Below, piece after piece: positions 18,095-27,613 of a stretch of 51,008 nucleotides of DNA. Each line of letters begins with the position of its first letter. Position 1 is the stretch's first letter. The notes under the pieces are model-generated. The model saw nothing but the letters and a program-made list of their open reading frames with translations, was not told where the DNA came from and did not search any database. The position numbers and the translations under genes are program-made. The DNA is from Candidatus Ozemibacteraceae bacterium (GTDB lineage Bacteria; Muiribacteriota; Ozemobacteria; Ozemobacterales; Ozemobacteraceae), in the NCBI GenBank assembly GCA_937998695.1, contig CALLCO010000116.1, positions 1-51,008 on the forward strand. Reading direction: 5' to 3'.

Positions 18095-18565
18095 ATGGCC
18101 TCTGACAATCTGCGGGAACGCGCCTTCGTCATCGTCAAGCCCGATGGGGTCCAACGTGGGCTGGTCGGCGAGATCATCCATCGTTTCGAGCGGAAAGGCC
18201 TGCGGCTGGTCGGTCTCAAGATGGTCCACATCACCCTCGACCAGGCTCGTCGGCAGTATGCCTGCCACGAAGGCAAGCCCTTCTATGACAGTCTGATCAA
18301 GTTCATGACCTCCGGCCCCTCGGTGGCCATGGTCCTCGAAGGCCGGGACGCCATCGCTCTGGTTCGCAAGCTGATGGGGGCCACCGACCCGCTCAAAGCA
18401 GAGCCCGGCACCATCCGGGGCGATCACTCGGTCGATATCAAGCACAACCTCGTCCACGGTTCCGACTCGCCCGAAAGTTACCAACTCGAGATGCCGATCT
18501 ATTTCGCCCCCGACGAGTTGTTCGACTACGAGCTGGCCCTCACCGGCTGGATGTATTATCGCTGA
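18095..18565 (+). CDS. ndk: Nucleoside-diphosphate kinase
   Basis: Ndk transfers the gamma phosphate between nucleoside triphosphates and diphosphates through a phosphohistidine. FVIVKPDGVQRGLVGEI at the N-terminus, KLMGATDPLKAEPGTIRGD and the active-site box NLVHGSDS (catalytic His) are intact. At 156 residues it is slightly longer than the usual 135-150. The ATG at 18095 lies 3 bases after the RsbW-like gene. Confidence 0.97.
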   Translation: MASDNLRERAFVIVKPDGVQRGLVGEIIHRFERKGLRLVGLKMVHITLDQARRQYACHEGKPFYDSLIKFMTSGPSVAMVLEGRDAIALVRKLMGATDPLKAEPGTIRGDHSVDIKHNLVHGSDSPESYQLEMPIYFAPDELFDYELALTGWMYYR

Positions 18566-18594
18566 CCGCCCCCGCTCCTGTTTCCGCTCGTTCC

Positions 18595-18619
18595 ACGCCG
18601 CCTTTGGGGCGGCGTTGTG
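18595..18619 (+). terminator. Probable terminator after ndk
   Basis: A perfect 8-bp stem ACGCCGCC (18595-18602) / GGCGGCGT (18608-18615) with a 5-base loop lies 30 bases after the ndk stop. The following bases (TGTGATGTT) are only modestly T-rich, so efficiency is uncertain. Confidence 0.5.
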
Positions 18620-18637
18620 ATGTTCGGCGGGAGCCCA

Positions 18638-18666
18638 TTGCGCAGCCGGCGTGCGCCCGGTACAGT
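18638..18666 (+). promoter_or_regulatory. Candidate sigma-70 promoter for the AsmA/TamB-like gene
   Basis: TTGCGC (18638-18643) and TACAGT (18661-18666) are separated by 17 bases and lie about 40 bases before the ATG at 18707. The preceding stem-loop supports a transcription unit boundary. Confidence 0.45.
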
Positions 18667-18706
18667 GGAACGACATCATCCCTGACCGGAGGCCTTCGAC
18701 CCTCTC

Positions 18707-20401
18707 ATGGGAAACCTGTTGCGGCGTTGGTGGAAACCCGCTCTTCTTTTGACCCCACTCGTGCTGGGCGCGGCGATCATCTGGGGAGTGCTGGGCACCA
18801 CCGCTGGTGCACGCTGGACGCTGGGCCAGGCGGTCGGCATCCTCTCCCGCACAACGGAGGTCGCCCTCCGACTGGGGGAGGTGCATGGTTCCATCTGGGG
18901 AGGCCTCCACCTTGCCGAGTGTTCCGGGCGCCTGCCCGGCCAGCGCTGCGCTTTCCGTCTGGCCTCGGTCAGCCTGCAGATCCTTCCCTGGCCGACCCTC
19001 CAGCGGGGGTTGACCGTGGAGCACCTGGCCTGCGACCGGATCGAGATGACCGGTCCCCCGCCGGCGACCTGGGTGACACGCGTGCCAGCTCCCCCATTCG
19101 AGTGTCTCGCCCTTCCCGGCGGCTTGCCCGAGATCCGTTCCCTGCGGGTTGGCACCATCGATTGGTGTCCCGAGGCCTCCAGCCCCCTCCATGTGCGGCT
19201 CGACGATCTGGTTCTGGCCCGGGCCATGGGGTCGGGGGCCTCCTCCGCGGCCCGCCTGGGGGCCGGCGTTTTAACGGTCCTGGAGCGGCCGGTGGCCCGG
19301 GCGAAACTGAACGGTGCCTGGACCCCCTCTGCCATGGCGGTCGAGGGAACGATCGAGGGGACCGTGCTGGGGCAGCCCTTTGCCTCCGAGGTCCGGGTGT
19401 CCTCCCACCCCCAGGGGGCATGCCCGGTCAGCGGGCGCCTGTTGCCCCTCACGCTCGATCTGGCATCCTTTTCCCGGTGGCTTTGCCCATTGTGGCAGGA
19501 CCACCTGCCCCTCGCCCTCGAAGGGCGCCTGTCAGGGGAAGGCTCCTGGGCCTATTCGCCACAGATGGGCCTGCTGGCCAACCTGTCAGGGGAACTGCGG
19601 CAGGGCCGAGTCGTGGCGGTCGGTCTGTTCTGGTCGATCCTCGAAATGAACCTCGGCTGGAAACTGTTCGACGGCCGTCTGGCCCTCACCGACCTGGGCA
19701 GCACCTTCCTGGGGGCCGCCGCCCATCTCGACGGGGAGGTTGCCTGGCCCCCCGGCGCCGGTACGGAATGGAACCTCCACTTCGAAGTGCCGTCCGCCCC
19801 GGTGGAGCAGGTGCTGGCCGGCATGCCCTGGATGGTCCGGATCGGGTTCCGCCTGCCCGAGCTGGCTGGCCTGGCCAGCCTATCCTGCCGGCTCACCGGT
19901 ACCACCCCCCAGATCACCGGCACCCTGGAAGGCACCGACCTCCGTCTGGCCTGGCCTGGGGGTGGCGAGGCCAGATTTCGTGGGTCTGCCGCCTTCCGGC
20001 AGACCCAGCCGGGGGACGGCCGCTGGCGTCTGACCTTCGGTTGGACGGCCGCCCAACCTCCGCGCGGTCTGTTCTCCGCCCTGCGCCTCGACCACGAGAC
20101 CCTGGAAGGTCGCGTGACCGGGCCGGTCGAACTCCGCGCCACCTTGGTGGGCCCGACCCTCGACGATCTACAGATGCGCGCCCGGGTGGATTCTCCCGCC
20201 GGAACATTCGGCCTGGCCGGGATCTGGGCGGGGGGTGGCTGGAACCATCTGCACTTCCGACCGGGGGTGCCCGCCGGATGGGAAGACGAGCCGGGCGGGG
20301 AGCCCCTCGCTCCGCCCTCCCCCGACGCCGGCCCCTCCGGCGCGCCGGTGATCGTGACCGACCTGTCCCTGCGGGAGTTGGCCTGGCCTCAGGGCCGATA
20401 G
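18707..20401 (+). CDS. AsmA/TamB-like outer-membrane biogenesis protein
   Basis: A 564-residue protein with an N-terminal membrane anchor (about 12-31) and a long beta-rich periplasmic region. The start of that region follows the AsmA/TamB pattern: RLGEVHGSIWGGLHLAE, then SLQILPWPTL and LTVEHLACDRIEM. Repeated amphipathic strands such as LSGELRQGRVVAV and ISGTLEGTDLRL-like units follow. These proteins are thought to carry phospholipid between membranes, so the gene argues for an outer membrane. It is short for TamB, and the C-terminal DUF490 signature is not clear. It ends 13 bases inside the convergent fapA-like gene. Confidence 0.65.
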   Translation: MGNLLRRWWKPALLLTPLVLGAAIIWGVLGTTAGARWTLGQAVGILSRTTEVALRLGEVHGSIWGGLHLAECSGRLPGQRCAFRLASVSLQILPWPTLQRGLTVEHLACDRIEMTGPPPATWVTRVPAPPFECLALPGGLPEIRSLRVGTIDWCPEASSPLHVRLDDLVLARAMGSGASSAARLGAGVLTVLERPVARAKLNGAWTPSAMAVEGTIEGTVLGQPFASEVRVSSHPQGACPVSGRLLPLTLDLASFSRWLCPLWQDHLPLALEGRLSGEGSWAYSPQMGLLANLSGELRQGRVVAVGLFWSILEMNLGWKLFDGRLALTDLGSTFLGAAAHLDGEVAWPPGAGTEWNLHFEVPSAPVEQVLAGMPWMVRIGFRLPELAGLASLSCRLTGTTPQITGTLEGTDLRLAWPGGGEARFRGSAAFRQTQPGDGRWRLTFGWTAAQPPRGLFSALRLDHETLEGRVTGPVELRATLVGPTLDDLQMRARVDSPAGTFGLAGIWAGGGWNHLHFRPGVPAGWEDEPGGEPLAPPSPDAGPSGAPVIVTDLSLRELAWPQGR

Positions 20402-21864
20402 GGCCTGAATTCCAGCACTTCCTCGGGCATTTTCTGATAGAAGGTGACCGCGACGTGCTCGACCTCGAGCCGTTGGCGGGAAGACCTGATCAACAGCGTC
20501 GTTCCGCTGTGGAACCGCCGGGCGGAGATGGTGGCCTGCGTTTCCTCCAACAGGGCGAGCGCCAGGTCGGCCTTCTTGATCTCCAACCGGAGGATCTGGT
20601 CGGCCAGACTCTCGCTCTTCCGCGCCAAACTCGCGGCCAGCTGCTCGCGCTGGCCCGCTTCCAATCGGCCGCCCTTGCTTTGGACAAAAATCAGGTTCTT
20701 GTCGACTTCGGCAGCCTGACGCTTCAGATCGGCGAGGATCTTCAGGAGCAGGTCAAGCCGGGTCCGCACCGAATGCGAAACCCCGGCCGACACCTCGGTC
20801 ACCGCCCCGCTCGGATTGCCGATCTCACCAGCGACGATCGAATGGAGGGCAATGGTATGCCCCCCCACCAATGCCTTCTCGATGCGAATCGACCCGTTGG
20901 CCGATAGCCAGGCGTTCATCGCCGCCCGCAGGAAGATGTCACCCTCGGCGGTGACCCGGGCGTTCTCGACGTAGAGGGCCCGGATGTTGCCGAACGCCTT
21001 TACCTCGGGATTCTGTGCTCCGAGGTGCGGGTGGCCCAGGATGCCTTTCTCGACCACCAAATCCCCGCCGGCCGTGACCTTCGCTCCTGGTTCGATGACT
21101 CCGTAGACGGTCAGGTTGCCGGTCACGGTGACCGAGAAATCGGTCAGGACGGAACCGTGGATGATTGCCGATCCCTTGAAATTGATGTTCCCCGTCTGGA
21201 AGCTGACATCGCCGTTGACGGTGAGGACCGGCGTCACCCGCACCCGCACCTGGAAGGGTTTTTCCTCGACATGAATCTGCCCGGCGCAGGCGGACCGCGC
21301 CACCGTCACGCCCCCCGGCCCGTCTTCGGTGACTACGTTGAGGCCGGGCAGCAACCGGACGGGGCGCCCCGGCCGCGGGGGGATGGGCTCGTCGAGCACG
21401 GTCACCCCCGGGGTACCCGCGGTGGGCGGGTGGAGCTCCAGGATGGTTTCGCCGGGGCCTACGCTGCGGAACAGGTCGCGGGTCTTGAAGTCCATCGCGC
21501 CGTCGGGCTTTACCAGGAACTCCCGCGATGGCCGGCGCACCAGGAATTCGACCTGGCCGTCCCGGCCGTGGTCGGCGGGGAGGCCCCGGGCCACGATCTG
21601 GCCGTGGAACGGCCGTTTGGCCTGGGCCAGACGGGGCAGCTCGTCGCTCAAGAACGGTAGGCAGGCCCGAGTCGGGAACTTGATCAGGACGGCCTGGCGG
21701 ATCAAGGCGACCGCAGTGGTGGTGTCGAGGCCCGCCGGCCAGGCTCCGACGGCCAGATAGGCCTCGGTGCGGTCCCGGTTCAGGGAGAATTCGAGCCGGA
21801 AGCCCGGAACCGGCGTCTCCTCACAGGTCGACGCGGTCCCAGGCCACGGCCGGGGTTCGCCCAC
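20389..21864 (-). CDS. FapA / DUF342 family polymer-forming protein
   Basis: The product has the DUF342 (Flagellar Assembly Protein A) layout: an N-terminal alpha/beta region, then a right-handed beta-helix with many short G-x-hydrophobic turns (GDVSFQTGNINFKGSAIIHG, GVIEPGAKVTAGGDLVVEKG, GNIRALYVENARVTAEGDIF), then a C-terminal coiled coil (about 370-450). The length of 491 fits. Function in the family is poorly defined; roles in polymer or envelope assembly have been proposed. It follows the Big_5/SLH gene by 7 bases on the same strand, so the two are an operon. Its 3' end overlaps the AsmA/TamB-like gene tail-to-tail. Confidence 0.85.
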   Translation of the reverse strand: MGEPRPWPGTASTCEETPVPGFRLEFSLNRDRTEAYLAVGAWPAGLDTTTAVALIRQAVLIKFPTRACLPFLSDELPRLAQAKRPFHGQIVARGLPADHGRDGQVEFLVRRPSREFLVKPDGAMDFKTRDLFRSVGPGETILELHPPTAGTPGVTVLDEPIPPRPGRPVRLLPGLNVVTEDGPGGVTVARSACAGQIHVEEKPFQVRVRVTPVLTVNGDVSFQTGNINFKGSAIIHGSVLTDFSVTVTGNLTVYGVIEPGAKVTAGGDLVVEKGILGHPHLGAQNPEVKAFGNIRALYVENARVTAEGDIFLRAAMNAWLSANGSIRIEKALVGGHTIALHSIVAGEIGNPSGAVTEVSAGVSHSVRTRLDLLLKILADLKRQAAEVDKNLIFVQSKGGRLEAGQREQLAASLARKSESLADQILRLEIKKADLALALLEETQATISARRFHSGTTLLIRSSRQRLEVEHVAVTFYQKMPEEVLEFRPYRP

Positions 21865-21871
21865 AGCGGTC

Positions 21872-24313
21872 TCAACCGGCCCGGCGGTTAAGGGCGGTGA
21901 CGCGGGCCTCGACGTCCGGGGTCCGCACCCCCTGCCGGGCCATGAAGGCCTCGAACCACTGGGTGTCGACGCCGAACGAGCGCAGTTCGGTGCGGAACTC
22001 GATCACCAACTGGAACAGCTCGACCATGTCGGCCACCTTCAACCGCAGTTTGGTCGGGGAGGTGCGTTGGGCCTTGAGATTGCCGAGGGCGTGGTTGAGG
22101 GCGCTGGCGAACTCATACCGGGTGACGTTGGAGGTCGACCGGAAGGGGAAGGAGGGCAGCAGGCCCTTGCCGGTGATGTGGCGCAGCGATTTGAAGGCCC
22201 AGTGGTTCTCTCGCACCGTGGTGAAGGCGGGGCCGGCGGTGCCGGGTTTGGTGGGAGGCTGCAGGGAGGGCCGGGAGGCGGGGGCGCGCAGGGCGGGGGC
22301 CCGTCCGTCGACGAGCGGGATGTCGAAGGAGGCGTCGGCTTCGTAGGCCGGCCGGGGCCGCCAGGTGGGGCGGGTATCTCCGGTCGTGGTGAACTGCCAC
22401 GCCACCCGGTTGCTGATGGGCTCCCCGCTGGCGCTGCGGATCTTGTCGCTGACCAGGACCTTGTACTCCGTTTCCGCCTTCAGCGGTTCGGCGGGCTGGA
22501 AGATGGCACACTGCCGGCGGGCGTCGTAGACCACTTTACCCTCGACCCGGCGCTGGTCGCCGAAGACCGAGATGGTGATCGGGTTGAGGGTGGAGGGGTT
22601 GACCGGCTCGGAGAAATGTACCTGGATGCGGCTGTTGCGGGCCACGGCCTGAGCGTTGGCGCCGGGCAGGATCTGCGAGACCTTGAAGGACGACAGGCGG
22701 GCGGGGGTGGGGGAGCGGCCGGCGGCACCCCGCGGGGCGGTCGCCGTCCGGGTCGGGGCGGCGGCTCGGGGGGCGGGCCGGACGGGGACCGTCATGGCCA
22801 TCTCCTCGCCGTCGTCGAACGATTCGAGCTCGGCCGTCTCCTGGTCGGGATGGCGAGCGGGGGCAGGCTCGAGGAAGGGTTCGGCCCGCCGACCGGCCGG
22901 GGACGGCAAGCCCCTGGGCCGAGCCGTGGCGGTGCGAGGAGTGGGGGTTGCCCGGGCGGCGGGCGGCGCGGCCGGGGCGGCGAACAGGTCGGGTACCTCG
23001 GGTGATCCGCCACCCGGATACCCGGTGGCGAAGGTGGTGGTCATGCCCTTCTGCAGCGGGCGTCCGGTGGTGTCGGTGATCCCCTGGGTGATGATCACCC
23101 GGTAGCTCTTGCCAGCGTCAAGCAGGCCGATAGGGGTCAGAATGCCCTGCCGACGATCCGGCAGATAGCGGATGCGGGCGGGAACCGGCCCGAAATCGTC
23201 TTCCAGGCGGAACGTGAACTCGTTGAGCGTCTCCGGTCGGATCTCGCCACTGAAGGCGATGGTGACAGGCTGACTCAAATTGGTGACCGTCTGGTTGTTT
23301 TGAGGAGAGAGTCCGATCAGTTTGAGGGGAGGCGGGGGAGGCGCCGGGGCGGTCGGATTGGGGCGCTGGCGACTGGGTGCCGCGGCCGGGCGGGCCGGGG
23401 AGGCATACGATGACCGGTCGTCGCCGAAGGGATTCTCGAGACCGCCGGCTCCAGTGGTCGTCAGGGTGTCGGGCGGGGACTCTTCGAGGATGTGGGAGCT
23501 CACCTCGGTGTCCTGGGCGGCGCCGAGCTGGAAGGGGATGACCACGTTGCGGGCCAGTCGGCTGCCGGCCCCCCCGAGAAGGGACTGGGTGATGGTCACC
23601 CCGTATTCCCGGCCGTTCTGGAGGGGAGTTCGGGGAATCAGGGTCAGGGTCTTGCGGTCACGCGACAGGCGGTAATCGATCCCCAAGGGGGTCTTCCCGT
23701 CCATGACGCGGACGGGGGCTTCCCGCAGGGAAGCCAGGTCGATGGGTTCGGAAAACGTGATCTCGAGCGGGCGCTGCGCTTCCTGGGAGCCGCCCGCCAT
23801 GCTGGCCTGGACGATCCGCAAGGCCGGCCCGGTCGGGGCGGGGCCTGCCGCCATCTCCTCGGTCATCGCGGTCGGCCGGGACGGCACCGGGGTGGTGGGG
23901 GCGGCGCCGCCGACCTGGAAATTCCAGACCTTTTCGGCGTTGCCGGCTCCGGCCGCCCAGGTCAGATGGGCGGTGTAGGTCTGACCGGCCTGCAGGGGGC
24001 GCTTCGCTTTGAACATGATCTGGCGGGCGGCGGGGTTGTAGAACATCTCGCCGTCGACCAGGGTGTTCCCCTGGAAGAGGTTCAGATTGATCGTCTGGTA
24101 GAACGCTTGGCTGACGTTCCCCCCGAACTCGACCGTCAACGGTGTGTTCGGGGAGACGGCCTGGGCCATATCGGGAGGGAAGGTCTGGACGACCTTCACC
24201 CCGCCCGCCCCACCCCGGGAGGAGGACATCCCCATGGTGGCTTGGGCGGTGGAAGTGAGGCAGACCAGCAGCCCCAGCGAGATGAGGAGCAACCTGAGCC
24301 GACGATGCGTCAT
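21872..24313 (-). CDS. Secreted multi-Big_5 protein with a C-terminal SLH-like domain
   Basis: An 813-residue surface or periplasmic protein. A signal peptide (1-25, ending TSTAQA) is followed by four Ig-like Big_5 repeats (about 37-136, 163-270, 328-430 and 538-640), each with a VSPNTPLTVEF- or PLEITFSEPIDLA-type core. Low-complexity Pro/Ala/Arg linkers separate them. Near residue 702 an SLH-like module begins (ENHWAFKSLRHITGKGLLP; TRYEFASALNHAL), followed by a helical tail. SLH modules usually bind cell wall or outer-membrane-linked polymer. AGGAGG (24320-24325 on the plus coordinate) lies 6 bases before the start. Partner of the downstream FapA-like protein. Confidence 0.82.
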   Translation of the reverse strand: MTHRRLRLLLISLGLLVCLTSTAQATMGMSSSRGGAGGVKVVQTFPPDMAQAVSPNTPLTVEFGGNVSQAFYQTINLNLFQGNTLVDGEMFYNPAARQIMFKAKRPLQAGQTYTAHLTWAAGAGNAEKVWNFQVGGAAPTTPVPSRPTAMTEEMAAGPAPTGPALRIVQASMAGGSQEAQRPLEITFSEPIDLASLREAPVRVMDGKTPLGIDYRLSRDRKTLTLIPRTPLQNGREYGVTITQSLLGGAGSRLARNVVIPFQLGAAQDTEVSSHILEESPPDTLTTTGAGGLENPFGDDRSSYASPARPAAAPSRQRPNPTAPAPPPPPLKLIGLSPQNNQTVTNLSQPVTIAFSGEIRPETLNEFTFRLEDDFGPVPARIRYLPDRRQGILTPIGLLDAGKSYRVIITQGITDTTGRPLQKGMTTTFATGYPGGGSPEVPDLFAAPAAPPAARATPTPRTATARPRGLPSPAGRRAEPFLEPAPARHPDQETAELESFDDGEEMAMTVPVRPAPRAAAPTRTATAPRGAAGRSPTPARLSSFKVSQILPGANAQAVARNSRIQVHFSEPVNPSTLNPITISVFGDQRRVEGKVVYDARRQCAIFQPAEPLKAETEYKVLVSDKIRSASGEPISNRVAWQFTTTGDTRPTWRPRPAYEADASFDIPLVDGRAPALRAPASRPSLQPPTKPGTAGPAFTTVRENHWAFKSLRHITGKGLLPSFPFRSTSNVTRYEFASALNHALGNLKAQRTSPTKLRLKVADMVELFQLVIEFRTELRSFGVDTQWFEAFMARQGVRTPDVEARVTALNRRAG

Positions 24314-24410
24314 CGTTTACCTCCTGAAGGGCCCTATGTTCCGGTTAGTTCATCGGCAACTCGGCTCCCGGAAATTAGTCCCGGTTTGCCGTGGGCGGGG
24401 GTACAGATGA

Positions 24411-24439
24411 TTGAAAACGGGGGGGCCTTGTGGTATATC
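24411..24439 (+). promoter_or_regulatory. Promoter of the V-ATPase operon
   Basis: TTGAAA (24411-24416), a 17-base spacer and TATATC (24434-24439) form a good sigma-70-type promoter, with an extended -10 TGG just before the hexamer. It lies 55 bases before the atpE ATG, in the divergent gap that also serves the minus-strand Big_5/SLH gene. Confidence 0.65.
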
Positions 24440-24494
24440 TGACCCCTCGGTCCGGATCGGACCGCCGATTCCCTATCGAGGAAAGGAGCTGGCC

Positions 24495-25094
24495 ATGGCG
24501 ACGGATGTGGCGACGTTCACCAAACAGTTGCGGGAGGAAGGTATCGAAGCCGCCCGCCAGGAAGCCGAGAAGATCATCGCCGAGGCCAAGGCCCGGGCCC
24601 AACACATCATCGACGAGGCTTCCTCGTCGGTGAAGAAGATGAAGCACGACGCCCAGGAGGAGATCGCCCAGAAGGTCCAGCGCTCCGAAGCGGAAATGAA
24701 GCTGGTGGCGCGTGATCTCATCCTCATGGTCAAGAAGAAGATCGAGGAGGTGGCCGCTTCCCTATTGTCCGAGAAGGTGGGGGAAGCCCTTCGCTCCGAA
24801 GATGTGGTCAAGGACGCCCTGAAGAAACTCCTCGAGCAACATCCCGGCTCCCACGACTGGGAAGTGAAAACCGGTCAGGCCCTGGCCAAGGCGGCCATCG
24901 AAGACCTGTTCAAGAAGGCTGGCGCCCGCGTCAAACTGGCCGAAGGCCTGCAGAAGGCCGGATTCGAGCTGCGCCAGAAGGATAGCGCCCAGGTGATCGA
25001 GGTCACCGACGAGTCGGTGGTTGCCGCCTTCCGCCGCCTGCTGTCGCCCGAACTCGGCAAACTCCTCGAGGCCCGCCTGGAGTCGGGGAAGTAG
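24495..25094 (+). CDS. atpE: V-type ATPase subunit E (peripheral stalk)
   Basis: Subunit E forms the peripheral stalk that holds the catalytic head still. The 199-residue product begins with a long charged helix (about 10-95; EAEKIIAEAKARAQHIIDEA) typical of subunit E, then a globular C-terminal domain. I chose ATG 24495, which has AAAGGAGCT upstream; an upstream in-frame ATG at 24411 lies inside the predicted promoter. It is the first gene of the operon E-DUF2764-A-B-D-I-K, the order found in spirochaetes and chlamydiae. Confidence 0.88.
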   Translation: MATDVATFTKQLREEGIEAARQEAEKIIAEAKARAQHIIDEASSSVKKMKHDAQEEIAQKVQRSEAEMKLVARDLILMVKKKIEEVAASLLSEKVGEALRSEDVVKDALKKLLEQHPGSHDWEVKTGQALAKAAIEDLFKKAGARVKLAEGLQKAGFELRQKDSAQVIEVTDESVVAAFRRLLSPELGKLLEARLESGK

Positions 25095-25097
25095 CCT

Positions 25098-25868
25098 GTG
25101 GCCGCCGGGCTGTATGATCTCCTGTCGTTCCTGCCGCCGCTTCCTGCCGTCGGTGACCCCCCGCCCATCACTCTCGAGGAGGTGGCCCGCCTCGTCCGTG
25201 ACCTGCCCGGCTGCGAGATCCGCACCTTGTTCGAGGTCATTGAACTGGAATCGACTTTGCACGCGTTGATCCGGCGCCGGCTCGGTCTGGGCACGCCGGG
25301 GACGGCTCCGGCCTCTGGTCCGGAACCGGTCGGCGAGGGCGTATTGCCGCCCGCCCTGGTCGCCCTGTTCGCCGAAGAGCAGACGTCCCAGCCCGAAGAT
25401 GCCTGGCTGACCCACCTCTGGGACGCCTTCTACCGCGAGATCGCCCGCCTGGGGGCCGCCACCGGGTGCGATTTGCTGACCACTTGGGCGCATTGGGAAC
25501 GCTCCCTGCGCTGGCAGATGGTGGCCACCCGCCGCAAGGCCCTGGCCGAAGCCGGTCCGCCGCCCACCGACGGCACCAAGGCGGTCCCGTGCCTGGGGCC
25601 CGCCGAGGTCCCGGCCGACCTCGATCTCGAGGGAAGCTTCGACCACGCCGAGCTGATCCACGAAGCCTGCCTCGCGCAAGACCCCCTCGCCTCCGAACGC
25701 ATCCTGGACGAAGGCCGGGTCCGCTTCCTCGAAGAACAGGCCGGCCGCTACTCGTTCCGCATCGAAGAACTGATCGCCTACATCCTCAAGCTGCGCCTTC
25801 TGCTGCGCCACGCGCGCCTGAACCGGACTGAGGGCATCCACATCCTCGAGGAGGTGACCTCGATATGA
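25098..25868 (+). CDS. DUF2764 protein of the V-ATPase operon
   Basis: A 256-residue, mostly helical protein with the DUF2764 start (GLYDLLSFLPPL, PPPITLEEVARLV) and a C-terminal helix ending LRHARLNRTEGIHILEEV. In spirochaete and chlamydial V-ATPase operons a DUF2764 gene always occupies this slot between E and A. A role as a subunit C/d-like part of the central stalk has been inferred from position; the sequence alone does not prove it. GTG at 25098 follows atpE by 3 bases, and the stop overlaps the atpA start. Confidence 0.8.
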   Translation: MAAGLYDLLSFLPPLPAVGDPPPITLEEVARLVRDLPGCEIRTLFEVIELESTLHALIRRRLGLGTPGTAPASGPEPVGEGVLPPALVALFAEEQTSQPEDAWLTHLWDAFYREIARLGAATGCDLLTTWAHWERSLRWQMVATRRKALAEAGPPPTDGTKAVPCLGPAEVPADLDLEGSFDHAELIHEACLAQDPLASERILDEGRVRFLEEQAGRYSFRIEELIAYILKLRLLLRHARLNRTEGIHILEEVTSI

Positions 25869-27613
25869 GCCTGATCGGCAAGATCGTCACGATTTACGGG
25901 AACATGGTGACCGCCGAGGTCGACGGCGCCATCCGGCAGAATGCCGTGGCCTACTGCAAGCGGTCCGACGGGGTGCGCCTGATGTCGGAGATCATCCGCA
26001 TCCGTGGCAACCGCGCCGACATGCAGGTGTTCGAGCTGACCCGCGGTCTCAAGGCCGGCGACGAGGTCGAGATCACCGACGAACTGCTCTCGCTGGAACT
26101 GGGGCCGGGCCTGCTCGGCCAGATCTACGACGGCCTGCAGAACCCGCTGCCCCTCCTGGCCCGCAAGGTCGGTCGCTTCCTTGATCCCGGCCACTATCTG
26201 CCCGCCCTCGACCGTGCCAAAAAGTGGGAGTTCACCCCCGTCGCCAAGGTCGGTGAGACGGTGCGCGCCGCCACCAACCTCGGCAAGGTCCCCGAGGGTA
26301 TCTTCGATCACTTCCTGATGGCCCCCTTCGATCTGGCGGGCGACTGGAAGATCAAGTCGATCAAGCCCGCCGGCAGCTACACCATCGAGGAGGAGATCGC
26401 CGTCCTCGAAAAAGACGGCCAGACCCGCTCGGTGAACATGATCCAGCGCTGGCCGGTCCGCATTCCCCTCGGGTTCTTCGAGACCCGCCTCCTGCCGACC
26501 ACCCCGCTGGTCACCAAACAACGCATCATCGACACCTTCTTCCCGATCATGCTCGGAGGCACCTACTGCATCCCGGGGCCGTTCGGCGCGGGCAAGACGG
26601 TGTTGCAGCAGATCACCAGCCGACACGCCGAGATCGACATCGTCATCGTCGCCGCCTGTGGCGAGCGCGCCGGCGAGGTCGTCGAAACCCTGCGCGAGTT
26701 CCCCCACCTGACCGACCCGCGCACCGGCAAGACCCTGATGGAGCGCACCATCATCATCTGCAACACCAGCTCGATGCCGGTTGCCGCCCGCGAATCGTCG
26801 GTCTACACCGCCGTCACCATGGGGGAATACTACCGCCAGCTCGGTCTCAACGTTTTGCTGCTGGCCGATTCGACCTCCCGCTGGGCCCAGGCCCTGCGCG
26901 AGATGAGCGGCCGCCTCGAGGAAATCCCCGGCGAAGAAGCCTTCCCCGCCTATCTCGAAAGCTCGATCGCCCGCTTCTACGAGCGCGGCGGCATCGTCAA
27001 GCTGCCCGACGGCCGCATCGCCTCGCTGACCATCGGCGGCACCGTCAGCCCGGCCGGCGGCAACTTCGAGGAGCCCGTCACCCAGGGCACCCTGAAGGTC
27101 GTCGGCGCCTTCCTGGGGCTGTCCTACGCCCGGTCCTATGCCCGCCGCTTCCCTGCCATCGACCCCCTCGAATCGTGGTCGAAATACAAGGGGCTGATCG
27201 ACCCGCAAAAGGTGGCCTGGGCCCACTCCTTCCTCAAGAAGGGCAAGAGCATCTACGAGATGATGCAGGTCGTCGGCGAGGAAGGCACCGCCATCGAAGA
27301 CTTCATCGTCTACTTGAAGTCCGAATTGCTCGACACGGTCTACCTGCAGCAAAACTCGTTCGATGACGTCGACGCCGCCTGCCCGCCCCCCCGCCAAAAA
27401 AAGCTGTTCGAGATGGTCTGCGAGGTGCTCGCCTTTCCCTTCTCTTTCCCCGATAAAGAGGCCGCCCGCGACCTGTTCTTTACCCTCACCGAACGGTTCC
27501 GCACCTGGAACTACACCCCCTGGGACACCCCGGCCCTCGCCCAGGCCGAGGCCAAGATCCGCGAGTGCCTGACCACGGGCGCCGCCCAGCCGAAGGAAGC
27601 CAGCCATGCGTAA
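25865..27613 (+). CDS. atpA: V-type ATPase catalytic subunit A
   Basis: The catalytic nucleotide-binding subunit. The 582-residue length, the N-terminal barrel ([20 protein letters not shown]) and the Walker A GPFGAGKT (238-245) are as expected. [20 protein letters not shown] and [16 protein letters not shown] are family signatures. No intein or frameshift is seen. ATG at 25865 overlaps the preceding stop (ATGA), and the 3' end overlaps atpB by 8 bases. Confidence 0.97.
   Translation: MSLIGKIVTIYGNMVTAEVDGAIRQNAVAYCKRSDGVRLMSEIIRIRGNRADMQVFELTRGLKAGDEVEITDELLSLELGPGLLGQIYDGLQNPLPLLARKVGRFLDPGHYLPALDRAKKWEFTPVAKVGETVRAATNLGKVPEGIFDHFLMAPFDLAGDWKIKSIKPAGSYTIEEEIAVLEKDGQTRSVNMIQRWPVRIPLGFFETRLLPTTPLVTKQRIIDTFFPIMLGGTYCIPGPFGAGKTVLQQITSRHAEIDIVIVAACGERAGEVVETLREFPHLTDPRTGKTLMERTIIICNTSSMPVAARESSVYTAVTMGEYYRQLGLNVLLLADSTSRWAQALREMSGRLEEIPGEEAFPAYLESSIARFYERGGIVKLPDGRIASLTIGGTVSPAGGNFEEPVTQGTLKVVGAFLGLSYARSYARRFPAIDPLESWSKYKGLIDPQKVAWAHSFLKKGKSIYEMMQVVGEEGTAIEDFIVYLKSELLDTVYLQQNSFDDVDAACPPPRQKKLFEMVCEVLAFPFSFPDKEAARDLFFTLTERFRTWNYTPWDTPALAQAEAKIRECLTTGAAQPKEASHA

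Noticed and set aside
18604-20907. Alternative plus-strand frame of 767 codons over the AsmA/TamB-like gene
   Set aside because: Arg/Pro/Gly-rich with no signal or domain; the frame starting at 18707 has a membrane anchor and the expected strands.
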